Below, piece after piece: positions 1-6,259 of a stretch of DNA of 9,342 nucleotides. This DNA comes from Spirochaetota bacterium (GTDB lineage: Bacteria; Spirochaetota; UBA4802; JAFGJZ01), in assembly GCA_023396665.1 (NCBI GenBank), contig JAEWVL010000471.1:1-9342 (forward strand). Reading direction: 5' to 3'. A program made the position numbers and the translations under genes. The notes under the pieces were generated by a model that had not been told where the DNA came from, did not search any database, and saw only the letters and a program-made list of their open reading frames with translations. Every line of letters starts with the position of its first letter. The stretch's first letter is position 1.

Positions 1-324
1 CAGCTTCGTATTGGTATATCAAAAAAGAAAAATCAAAATTAAAAATGAAACAAATTGAAACAAAACAAATGGCTTTGTTTATTCTTAATTATATTGTCGG
101 CTGCATTGAACAGCTGAAATCGTTGTATTTTTGCACGATTCGATTTTCGAACAATCTCAGTTGAGAGAAAATACTGTAATTCAGATTGATGTGTGTGTTT
201 CGAAAAAAATTGAATAGTAAAATAAAGTCCGGCGGGGCGGTTGAAAGATTGATCATTATATGCAAACTGCGTGAAGAAGGGCATCTGTACAGAGTTGTAT
301 TAATGCGTACATACGCTTGCGAAT
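1..324. other. AT-rich intergenic region downstream of alr, no convincing gene
   Basis: No credible gene is seen here. Open frames exist on both strands (for example 39-284 minus and 186-413 plus), but they lack ribosome binding sites and have low-complexity or unnatural residue patterns. The left 80 bases are very A-rich on the plus strand, with TGAAACAAA repeated at 46-54 and, without the last base context changed, at 56-64. Short inverted repeats are present: AAACAAA/TTTGTTT at 63-80, TTCGA/TCGAA at 139-151, TCTCA/TGAGA at 155-166 and GCGTA/TACGC at 305-316. They may belong to transcript ends or to the promoter of a gene beyond the left edge; the sequence does not decide this. Confidence 0.6.
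63..80 (-). terminator. Possible weak terminator hairpin for the alr operon
   Basis: A perfect 7-bp inverted repeat (AAACAAA, 4-nt loop, TTTGTTT). On the minus strand it is followed by T-rich DNA (TGTTTCAATTTGTTTC). The stem is almost all A/T and lies about 245 nt past the alr stop, so it would be a poor intrinsic terminator. No better candidate lies between it and alr. Confidence 0.2.
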
Positions 325-1437
325 TCAGTAAGTTCTTGGTACACGTCTTGATGGCGCACAGGTTATTTCATAGGGGATCGTACCTGCGAGAGTTGCAAGT
401 GTTTCTGCAGTAATCAATCCGTCTCCGAAAAGTTCAACATCGGTTCCGCACGCATACTCATCATTGCCGCAATCAATCATCATGAGATCCATACATATGC
501 GACCTGCAACCGGATATGTTTTGCCTGCTATCATTACCTGTGCCTTATTCGACAGACAACGCGGATACCCGTCACCGTATCCGACGGGTATCGTCGAAAT
601 GAAGCAGTCCTGTCTGGTAACATAGCTGTGACCGTAAGATATCGCCGTACCGGCGGCAACGCGTTTTGTCGCTATGACTGAACTCAGCATTTTCATAGCG
701 GGAACAGGTTTCAGAGAAGATTCTTTAACCGGAGAATAGCCATAAGCGAAAATACCGGGTCGAACCATTGAGAAGTCGGCATTTCGGTAGTTTACTATGG
801 TAGCGCTGTTAGAGAGGTGTACGCATAATCCCGGATTTTTTGCCTTGAGTGAATTTACGATTTTCGAAAACTGAGTGATTTGTTTTTCGTTGAAATCATT
901 TTCTTTATCGTCTGAAACGGGCATATGTGAAAATAATCCCGCCAATTGCAGGTTTTGATCGGCACTGATCTTTTCGGCAAAATCAAGAACCTCTCCGGGG
1001 TCGATACCAAGACGTTGCATGCCCGTATCGGTTTTAATGTGCACCTTTGGTCTGCCGGATAATTTGCAGGCGGCATTGGAAAGAGCTTTCACCACCTTCA
1101 TATCCGATACGCTCTGTATCAGGTTGTAGCGCAGCACTGCCTCTGCGCTTGTCTGATCCGGCAAAATAGCCCCAAGCACGAGAATGGGGCTCGTTATACC
1201 GTTTTCCCTTAGCTCTATTCCTTCTTCAACCGAAGCGACTCCGAACATATCGGCTATCCCTTCCTGTTGCGAGTATCTGGCCACAGCGACCGCGCCATGG
1301 CCGTAAGCATCGGCCTTGACCGGCAACAGAATCGCGCAGCCCGGTGTGATGATTTCCTTTATCAGTTGAATGTTGTACTTTATGGCGGCCAGATTGATTT
1401 CTATTCGGGTTGGTCTGATTGTATTAATCGTGAGCAT
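325..1437 (-). CDS. alr: Alanine racemase
   Basis: Interconverts L- and D-alanine with PLP in the cytoplasm, supplying D-Ala for peptidoglycan. The 370-residue product has the usual family length and both domains. The N-terminal TIM barrel carries the PLP lysine motif VKADAYGHG (K41), KTDTGMQRLG (135-144), SH (170-171), HLSNSA (207-212) and MVRPGIFAYG (224-233). The C-terminal beta domain carries the catalytic tyrosine in SYGHSY (Y268), PVGYGDGY (284-291) and GRICMDLMMID (312-322). All residues expected for catalysis appear present. The frame stays open up to 1500, but I chose the ATG at 1437: AGGAG at 1445-1449 lies 7 nt before it, and the family's N-terminus (TRIEINLAAIKYN) begins just after. 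The gene overlaps the end of thiN by 14 bp, so the two are probably translationally coupled. It is the last gene of the folC operon. Confidence 0.96.
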   Translation of the reverse strand: MLTINTIRPTRIEINLAAIKYNIQLIKEIITPGCAILLPVKADAYGHGAVAVARYSQQEGIADMFGVASVEEGIELRENGITSPILVLGAILPDQTSAEAVLRYNLIQSVSDMKVVKALSNAACKLSGRPKVHIKTDTGMQRLGIDPGEVLDFAEKISADQNLQLAGLFSHMPVSDDKENDFNEKQITQFSKIVNSLKAKNPGLCVHLSNSATIVNYRNADFSMVRPGIFAYGYSPVKESSLKPVPAMKMLSSVIATKRVAAGTAISYGHSYVTRQDCFISTIPVGYGDGYPRCLSNKAQVMIAGKTYPVAGRICMDLMMIDCGNDEYACGTDVELFGDGLITAETLATLAGTIPYEITCAPSRRVPRTY

Positions 1438-2074
1438 TGTTTTTCTCCTGCGCCAGTATAAGCATTGCCGTACCCGATGAGAGACTAATACCGAAATCAC
1501 CTTGTAGGGGGTAATTGCTGATGCAAAGTGTTGAACCGAATGGTATTTCTTTATCTGTAACAGGATAATGCAATCCGCTTGTGCTACGGATAACGATGGT
1601 CGGGGTCATGGGAATAATCGATATATAGCTGTGTTCCGGTGCATGGTTGGCATAATCCCCATGTATAAAGAATGCCTTATTCATGTGGTCGAGAAGTACA
1701 ATGCGAAGTTTCGATGATTTTATTGAAAACATGGTGAGATTTGCCATAGTGTGGTCGAGCCGGCTTCCGCTGAAGGCGATGATCGTCACCTCGTCATATC
1801 CTTTTTCCAGACAGTAATCAAGAGCGAGTTCGGTATCGCTTGCGTCTTTGACGGAGGGATATTTGATCATTTTGATTTTCTCAGTCTTAATAAAGACCAG
1901 ATCTTCGTCCGATACAGAATCAAAATCTCCGATTACGACATCAGGAACAAGAGCAAGGGCTCTCGCATGGCGTATCCCCCCGTCTACCGCGATGATTTCC
2001 TGATACGATTCGAGCTGTTTTTTCAATGTGTTGGGTTTTTTAAGTTTTCCGTTACAGATTACAAGTGCCTTCAT
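1424..2074 (-). CDS. thiN: Thiamine pyrophosphokinase (thiamine diphosphokinase)
   Basis: Transfers pyrophosphate from ATP to thiamine, making thiamine diphosphate directly for salvage of the vitamin. The 216 residues match the bacterial single-gene enzyme. The N-terminal Rossmann-like catalytic domain carries VDGGIRHA (30-37), PDVVIGDFDSVS (44-55), YPSVKDASDTELALDY (72-87; usual form KDxTDxExAL) and SGSRLDHTMANL (102-113). The C-terminal beta domain, which binds thiamine, contains SGLHYPVTD and the late ISNYPLQGDFGISLSSG segment. The start at 2074 has CGGAG/GGAG (complement of 2082-2085) 7 nt upstream. Its 3' end overlaps alr by 14 bp. No ThiDEM biosynthesis gene is in the window and no TPP riboswitch precedes it, so here the gene reads as part of a cofactor-housekeeping operon rather than a thiamine regulon. 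The symbol follows B. subtilis usage. Confidence 0.92.
   Translation of the reverse strand: MKALVICNGKLKKPNTLKKQLESYQEIIAVDGGIRHARALALVPDVVIGDFDSVSDEDLVFIKTEKIKMIKYPSVKDASDTELALDYCLEKGYDEVTIIAFSGSRLDHTMANLTMFSIKSSKLRIVLLDHMNKAFFIHGDYANHAPEHSYISIIPMTPTIVIRSTSGLHYPVTDKEIPFGSTLCISNYPLQGDFGISLSSGTAMLILAQEKNNAHD
1445..1449 (-). promoter_or_regulatory. Shine-Dalgarno of alr, inside the thiN 3' end
   Basis: AGGAG on the minus strand with a 7-nt spacer to the ATG at 1437. It lies within the thiN coding sequence and decides the alr start: the longer in-frame ATG at 1500 would add 21 unusual residues (MISVLVSHRVRQC...) deep inside thiN. Confidence 0.8.
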
Positions 2075-2114
2075 TATGAATCTCCGTTTACGAGAAAGAC
2101 GATTCTGCCGTGTC

Positions 2115-2128
2115 TGAAGAGCTCTTCA
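2115..2128. repeat. Perfect 14-bp palindrome upstream of thiN
   Basis: TGAAGAGCTCTTCA is fully self-complementary and sits 41 nt before the thiN ATG, in the 129-nt gap after the uncharacterised gene. It could be an operator half-site pair or chance. It has no loop and no U-run, so it is not an intrinsic terminator. Confidence 0.6.
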
Positions 2129-2203
2129 CTCGAATGAGAAGTCATTAGTTGCGCCGAGTTTGGTTTTGTAAAATACTTTTGGCAGTTTTTTCGATTTTGC
2201 TTT

Positions 2204-3064
2204 TTACTGCATGGTGAGAAATTCATAATAATCATCATCGGTTTCAAAATCACGCAAAGAGCCTTCCTTGTAGCGTGCCGGTATCGGAACATTGTTATAG
2301 GAGAGTAGCGTGCGTTGTTTCGGAGGAACTTCACGAAAGAATAGCAGGAATATGCCTATTGAGAATTCGAAAACGGCAGCCCCCTGGTATTGTTGTTTCA
2401 GGTGATCCCGAATATGCGATCCTATTTCAAACAGTTTGGCACTTCCGTAATGGCTGAAAATCTCGGTGATGCTTTGACAGTTGCTGAGCAGACAGCTGCG
2501 GTATTTGCCTGATTCTCCGGCTTCAATTATCTGGCGTATAAGGTACTCTTCATCACAGGGAGTAAACAGCTGCGCCGTAAGAAGGGAGACAAAATTGTCA
2601 CAATATTTTTCGTGGGTTCCAAGGGAAAAAAAAGAAGATGATGAAATCGCACAAAAAAGAACTGCCACTGACGGTGTTATTGCTGTTGTGAGGACATGCA
2701 GCGTAAAGGTATTCTGGTTTATGGTCAGGGGGAAAAGATGCATTTTATCGGCTTCAAGTTGTTTTTTCAGTATAGGTGCAATGGCTTTGGTCAGTTCCCT
2801 GTTGCCGAATGAGGCGAGTCGTCGCAAAACACCCTCTCTGTGCAGATAGAGCGATGAATAGAAAGAGAAGTTTTCACAGTTGTAACGGTACAGCAGCTCC
2901 TTCAGATAATTGGAGTCCTGTCTGTTCTCAGTGAACTCAGCGCTGATCATATCGTATTGTTTGACCAGCGAGTCAATTTCCCCTTTATCGGGCGCTTGTT
3001 CTCCGGAAGCGATTCGCTCAATTGCGTCGCGAAGTTCCAGCAGAATCTCTTCCGGTCGTTTCAT
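2204..3064 (-). CDS. Uncharacterised cytoplasmic protein, possibly degenerate GAF/GGDEF-like
   Basis: I do not recognise a named family. The 286 residues have no signal peptide and no clear transmembrane helix. An N-terminal helical part (about 1-60, charged, RDAIERIASGE) precedes an alpha/beta region (about 66-165) rich in beta strands, followed by a second region (about 172-246). The order of elements in the second region (SCLLSNCQSITEIFSHYGSA..LFEIGSHIRDHL...AAVFEFSIGIFLLFF) resembles a GGDEF domain. The site itself would be FSIGIF at about 234-239, with no GGDEF residues, so cyclase activity is not expected. This is inference from pattern only; a GAF-type sensor for 66-165 is equally speculative. 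The tail is acidic (ETDDDYYEF). The start has AGGGA with a 7-8 nt spacer. It sits 61 nt after folC and 129 nt before thiN, so it is probably co-transcribed with them. Confidence 0.8.
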   Translation of the reverse strand: MKRPEEILLELRDAIERIASGEQAPDKGEIDSLVKQYDMISAEFTENRQDSNYLKELLYRYNCENFSFYSSLYLHREGVLRRLASFGNRELTKAIAPILKKQLEADKMHLFPLTINQNTFTLHVLTTAITPSVAVLFCAISSSSFFSLGTHEKYCDNFVSLLTAQLFTPCDEEYLIRQIIEAGESGKYRSCLLSNCQSITEIFSHYGSAKLFEIGSHIRDHLKQQYQGAAVFEFSIGIFLLFFREVPPKQRTLLSYNNVPIPARYKEGSLRDFETDDDYYEFLTMQ

Positions 3065-3125
3065 CGTATATTCCCTGAAATAGAAACTTTTTGTTAGCTT
3101 TTAACAGTTGATACTTGGCACTCAC

Positions 3126-4367
3126 TTACTCTATCGGCAAAGATTTAACCATGCTATACATTCTGAAGGTGCCGGTAAACAGATTAAGGCCTTGCGACTG
3201 AAGACAAGCAACTATTTTTTTGTGATCATGTTCATCAATGAGGGGAAAAGCTGCGGCTTGCGGTTTGTATTGACGCGGGTCGCTTTGTACGATGTAATGA
3301 ATTTGACATCCGTTTTGCTTCAAAATGGACAGCATTGTATCATGATCCTTGTCGTTCATGATGCTGATAAAAACGCTGATTTCAGACCGGTAAGTTGACT
3401 TAAAGTGATCAATAAGCGCCTGAAGTGCCGCGGGATTATGTGCCGGATCATAGATTACCAGCGGTGATTTGTGAATAATTTCGCAACGCCCTTTTATGAG
3501 AAGCCTGGAGCTTTGACTGATTGCTGAATTATCAGGCTTGAAACCGGATTTCAGGACTGCGATGAGCGCGGTCGCAAAATTGTTCTGTTGAAATTCTCCC
3601 GCTTGGGCAAGCTCGCTGACGAGACCCGCATTCTTGTAAGACGCATACGAATAATCTCTGCCGATCAAATATGTAGGGGCATTTTTGTTTTTTGCATGTT
3701 CACACAGTATTGTCCGGGCGATTTCGTTTGTCGTTGCCGCGACAAGCGGACGGTCGTTTTTGATGATTCCGGCTTTTTCAGAAGCTATCTTTTCAATAGT
3801 GTCGCCCAGAATGTGACAATGATCCAGCGAGAGCTCTGTAATCACCGAAACTTCAGGATCAACACAGTTTGTCGAATCCAGTCTTCCTCCCAGGCCGCAT
3901 TCAATGACAGCCGCAGCAAGCCGATTCTCTTGAAAATACAGAAAGGCTACAGCGGTGATCATATCAAACCATGTCAACGCAACGCCGCATTTTGTTGCAG
4001 TCGCGTCAACTGAGTCAATGAGTTCCGAGAATGCGTCATCGTCTATTGCTGTATCGATCGTAATACGTTCATGGGCATGTATGAGGTGCGGTGAGGTAAA
4101 AAGACCGGTCTTGATGCCGCTATTCGAAAGAAGCGCATGGATATATGCCGCAGTAGATCCTTTCCCGTTTGTTCCGGCAATATGAAATACGGGGTACTTG
4201 CGCTGCGGTGATCCGAGTGCACAAAGCACTTTCAGTATTGCTTGCGGCGAATAATTGATAAAACACTTTGAGTGTTTTTCGTTATTAATATAATAGGACA
4301 GTTTCGCTTCAGCTTTCGTTTCGCCATTCATGTCTATGCACCCGCTTTGGTTACATGAACCATTCAT
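3126..4367 (-). CDS. folC: Folylpolyglutamate synthase / dihydrofolate synthase
   Basis: ATP-dependent Mur-ligase-family enzyme that adds glutamate to dihydropteroate and/or to folates. Motifs in order: P-loop AGTNGKGS (64-71), TSPHL (91-95) with ERI (100-102), the TWFDMITAVAF segment (132-142; usually FE), VIECGLGGRLDSTN (154-167), the SLDHCHILGDTIEKIASEKAGIIK block (180-203) holding the family's modified lysine (K198), and YDPAHNP in the C-terminal domain. The length of 413 is normal. The start is uncertain. ATG at 4367 gives the longest form but has no Shine-Dalgarno. ATG at 4331 (residue 13, also MNG) follows AGCGGG about 9 nt upstream, and residues 1-12 (with two cysteines) look non-conserved; either is possible. 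It is the first gene of the minus-strand operon. Whether one or both activities are present cannot be told from sequence. Confidence 0.94.
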   Translation of the reverse strand: MNGSCNQSGCIDMNGETKAEAKLSYYINNEKHSKCFINYSPQAILKVLCALGSPQRKYPVFHIAGTNGKGSTAAYIHALLSNSGIKTGLFTSPHLIHAHERITIDTAIDDDAFSELIDSVDATATKCGVALTWFDMITAVAFLYFQENRLAAAVIECGLGGRLDSTNCVDPEVSVITELSLDHCHILGDTIEKIASEKAGIIKNDRPLVAATTNEIARTILCEHAKNKNAPTYLIGRDYSYASYKNAGLVSELAQAGEFQQNNFATALIAVLKSGFKPDNSAISQSSRLLIKGRCEIIHKSPLVIYDPAHNPAALQALIDHFKSTYRSEISVFISIMNDKDHDTMLSILKQNGCQIHYIVQSDPRQYKPQAAAFPLIDEHDHKKIVACLQSQGLNLFTGTFRMYSMVKSLPIE

Positions 4368-4395
4368 AATGAAAAATATACTGTTTCATCGATTA

Positions 4396-4425
4396 ATTAT
4401 TGCCATATAAGCAAGCATAATTCAA
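4396..4425 (-). promoter_or_regulatory. Candidate sigma70-type promoter of the folC operon
   Basis: On the minus strand, TTGAAT (complement of 4420-4425) and AATAAT (complement of 4396-4401) are separated by 18 bp. The expected start of transcription is near 4389, about 20 nt before the first folC ATG and about 58 nt before the second. It lies in the 78-bp divergent spacer shared with sppA. On the plus strand CATAAT at 4416-4421, with a poor -35 (TTAATT, 4393-4398, 17-bp spacer), could serve sppA and would overlap it. Confidence 0.4.
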
Positions 4426-4445
4426 AACGTACCGGGGTTACTAAT

Positions 4446-5402
4446 ATGGAACAAAACAGAAGAATTTTGCTTACGATACTTGTATTTCTAGTGATATCTC
4501 TTGTTCTCGCAATCTATTCGGTAAGTGCCGGTGTCAACAGAAAGCAGTCTACCGCGACATTGCTTGTTGCACCGAATGCGTCACCTTGTGTAGGTTTCTT
4601 GCGCATTTATGGAACGATCGCCGTAAGCGGAGATGAAAGTCTTTTCGGTTCCGAGGGTGGGTCTGACCGGGTAGTCGAGACTCTGGACGGTTTTCTTCAT
4701 GACAAGAACGTACGCGCTGTCGTTATACGAATAAATTCCCCCGGCGGAACGGTTGCGGCAACGCAGGAAATATACAGAAAAATCATGCAACTTCGCAGTA
4801 AGAATATACCCGTCGTTGCGTCAATGGGTGATGTCGCTGCATCGGGGGGATACTACATCGCATCAGCATGCAATTATATATTTGCAAACCAGGGTACAAT
4901 GACCGGTTCAATCGGTGTGATCATGTCCGCTCCCGATCTCAGTGGCTTGATGGAAAAGGCGGGTGTTAAGATGAATGTGATTAAAAGCGGTGTTCATAAG
5001 GATATCCTGTCATCGTCTCGCCCTCTGACCGAGGAGGAAGCTTTATTGTTGCAGCAGCTTATTGATTCGGCTTACGGGCAATTTCTTAAAGATATTTCTC
5101 TGGGCAGAAACATACCGATAGCGGATTTTGAAGACTATGCTGACGGGAGAATCATGACCGGGGAACAGGCTTTACAGCTTCGACTAATAGATGAAATAGG
5201 ATCTTATGAGAATGCGCTGAAAAAGGCTAAGGATCTTGCCGGACTTGCAGAAGATGCACCGGTTTTTGAGAAAATGCAATCCCCCTTCGATCGTCTTATC
5301 GGGTCTATGAGTTCCTCTCTGGGCGGAGCAAAATCGATTGAAAAACAATTCTCATCGGCCTTACATCCGCATATTCGCTTAGAGTACAGGTTTGTGCAAT
5401 GA
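4446..5402 (+). CDS. sppA: Signal peptide peptidase SppA, short single-domain form
   Basis: Membrane-anchored serine protease of the S49 family that degrades signal peptides left in the membrane after secretion. Residues 7-29 form an N-terminal anchor (ILLTILVFLVISLVLAIYSV), with the catalytic domain outside the cytoplasm. Visible motifs are RINSPGGTVAATQEI (95-109), the nucleophile in DVAASGGYYIAS (S133), GTMTGSIGVIM (150-160) and KSGVHKDILSSSRPLTEEE, in which K185 fits the general-base lysine. The 52-residue Ser-Lys spacing matches my recollection of the B. subtilis enzyme (S147/K199). At 318 residues it is the short form that works as an oligomer, not the double-domain E. coli type. GGGG at 4434-4437 lies 8 nt before the ATG. 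Its stop overlaps the next gene by 4 nt (ATGA), indicating coupled translation with the membrane protein that follows. Confidence 0.95.
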   Translation: MEQNRRILLTILVFLVISLVLAIYSVSAGVNRKQSTATLLVAPNASPCVGFLRIYGTIAVSGDESLFGSEGGSDRVVETLDGFLHDKNVRAVVIRINSPGGTVAATQEIYRKIMQLRSKNIPVVASMGDVAASGGYYIASACNYIFANQGTMTGSIGVIMSAPDLSGLMEKAGVKMNVIKSGVHKDILSSSRPLTEEEALLLQQLIDSAYGQFLKDISLGRNIPIADFEDYADGRIMTGEQALQLRLIDEIGSYENALKKAKDLAGLAEDAPVFEKMQSPFDRLIGSMSSSLGGAKSIEKQFSSALHPHIRLEYRFVQ

Positions 5403-6001
5403 TGCGCCCCTCCCTGACATTTGAATGGATTGATCCCCTCTATTTTTCACTTTTTGACCATGAGAGATTTGCCTCGAGACTGCAGCGATCCCGTTCGGTC
5501 TTTTTTGCATCGTTTTTGGTTTTGATTCTAGCGAGTATAACAGAACTGGTTTCATTTGCTCTCGTTATGACAAAACGCGGGGGCGCTTTCATGGCGACGC
5601 TTCTGTATGGGAGTGTATTCCTCATCGTTATCCGGATAATTTCAATATTACTCAAATCAGCCGTTTCTTCACTTGTACTGGATTATGCCAAACATGAGCA
5701 TCTGTTCTCTGATCGTGTCGCTCTGGTTAATTACTCATTACTGGTCAAAATGCTTTTGCTGCCCCTGTCGATCATAGCTTCACTTGCTCCGGTGGGCGCT
5801 GCTGGACTTGTCTTTACGGGATGGGCGCTGTTGACCTTGATATCCTATATAATTCAGATTCATATGTCGCGAAGCTTGCATAATATCGATTTCGGAACAT
5901 CTCTTGCCGTTTCCGTAATATCATCATGTACTATGGCATTTTTTGGGATATTGTTCTTTTTTCTTTCGTTGTTCTTTTTTCTTTCATTTTTTGCAGTGTG
6001 A
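5399..6001 (+). CDS. Five-helix membrane protein, Yip1-like
   Basis: A 200-residue integral membrane protein with predicted helices at about 34-56, 64-86, 112-130, 134-155 and 168-198. The N-terminal 30 residues are polar and probably cytoplasmic. Length, five-helix layout and an N-terminus containing a proline and aromatic residues (FEWIDPLYFSLFD) are consistent with bacterial Yip1-domain proteins, whose role is unknown; this is inferred from architecture, not from a diagnostic motif. The ATG overlaps the sppA stop (ATGA). A weak CAGG lies about 8 nt upstream, and the second codon is also ATG. Close coupling to sppA suggests a membrane or envelope role. The C-terminal helix ends in a duplicated LFFFLS hexapeptide and is extremely phenylalanine-rich. 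The T-rich DNA that encodes it is unlike the rest of the gene. Confidence 0.85.
   Translation: MMRPSLTFEWIDPLYFSLFDHERFASRLQRSRSVFFASFLVLILASITELVSFALVMTKRGGAFMATLLYGSVFLIVIRIISILLKSAVSSLVLDYAKHEHLFSDRVALVNYSLLVKMLLLPLSIIASLAPVGAAGLVFTGWALLTLISYIIQIHMSRSLHNIDFGTSLAVSVISSCTMAFFGILFFFLSLFFFLSFFAV
5951..5986 (+). repeat. In-frame 18-bp tandem duplication in the membrane protein gene
   Basis: Two adjacent 18-bp copies (5951-5968 and 5969-5986; TTGTTCTTTTTTCTTTC plus G or A) differ only in the last base. Each copy is six codons in frame and encodes LFFFLS, so the protein reads LFFFLSLFFFLS near its C-terminus. The tract is nearly pure pyrimidine with T6 runs and looks prone to slippage. Confidence 0.9.
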
Positions 6002-6029
6002 AAATCCCCCCCCGCTTGTGCCCAAAATC

Positions 6030-6060
6030 ACCGGTTTCCTGGGTATTGGGAGCTGCCGGT
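6030..6060 (+). terminator. Possible weak terminator or attenuator hairpin after the sppA pair
   Basis: ACCGG (6030-6034) pairs with CCGGT (6056-6060), with an inner TCC/GGA pairing (37-39 with 49-51) separated by a small internal loop. It is followed by T-rich but interrupted DNA (TGTTGAGTTTTGTG). The position, about 30 nt after the stop, is right, but without a clean U-run it is only tentative. Confidence 0.25.
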
Positions 6061-6125
6061 TGTTGAGTTTTGTGCTTGCAATAATGGGTATTTTCCGCAC
6101 TATTTATATGGATTTCATTAGTCTT

Positions 6126-6145
6126 TTCCGGTATTGTTCCGGTAT
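6126..6145. repeat. Tandem TTCCGGTAT repeats, 11-bp spacing
   Basis: TTCCGGTAT occurs at 6126-6134 and 6137-6145, 11 bp apart start to start, about one helical turn. Two more TTCCG occurrences lie at 6091-6097 (TTTTCCG) and 6189-6193. Phased sites on one face of the helix can be protein-binding sites, but the evidence is only positional. Confidence 0.5.
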
Positions 6146-6180
6146 ATAAATGTCTTTTTCAACCGTAAGTTTATCAAATT

Positions 6181-6194
6181 ACGGAAATTTCCGT
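6181..6194. repeat. Perfect 14-bp palindrome upstream of the LolA-like gene
   Basis: ACGGAAATTTCCGT is fully self-complementary and lies about 38 bp upstream of the -35 candidate at 6232. An upstream operator or activator site is conceivable. Its right arm overlaps one of the TTCCG repeats (6189-6193). Confidence 0.6.
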
Positions 6195-6231
6195 TCGGCG
6201 CTGCTGCGTCACGGTTTTCGTTGTAATAAAT

Positions 6232-6259
6232 TTGACGTCGATTTGAAAAAGTAAATAAT
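6232..6259 (+). promoter_or_regulatory. Candidate promoter of the LolA-like/rsmE cluster
   Basis: TTGACG (6232-6237, 5/6 to consensus) and AATAAT (6254-6259, 5/6) are separated by 16 bp. Transcription would begin near 6266, leaving only about 7 nt before the ATG at 6273 but about 82 nt before the ATG at 6348. That supports the downstream start for the gene. Confidence 0.5.

Noticed and set aside
39..284. 81-codon minus-strand ORF after alr
   Set aside because: No ribosome binding site. The C-terminal part is translated AT-rich low-complexity DNA, and there is no recognisable motif.
305..316. GCGTACATACGC inverted repeat as an alr terminator
   Set aside because: Only a 4-5 bp stem with almost no loop, and no following T-run on the minus strand.
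186..413. 75-codon plus-strand ORF
   Set aside because: It overlaps the alr 3' end in antisense, has no Shine-Dalgarno, and shows no family resemblance.
1438..1500. N-terminal extension of alr to the ATG at 1500
   Set aside because: It lies inside thiN, has arginine/cysteine-rich residues not seen in the family, and the strong AGGAG belongs to the ATG at 1437.
1751..2137. 128-codon plus-strand ORF antisense to thiN
   Set aside because: Shadow of thiN, which carries all family motifs; the antisense product shows none.
2075..2203. TPP riboswitch upstream of thiN
   Set aside because: The conserved CUGAGA and ACCUGAUCUGG-type elements are not found in either orientation.
3588..4013. 141-codon plus-strand ORF antisense to folC
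   Set aside because: Shadow of the folC coding frame. It is cysteine- and arginine-rich with no domain pattern.
5943..6149. 68-codon plus-strand ORF running over the end of the membrane protein
   Set aside because: It arises from the T/C-rich repeat and the poly-C run in another frame, with no ribosome site.
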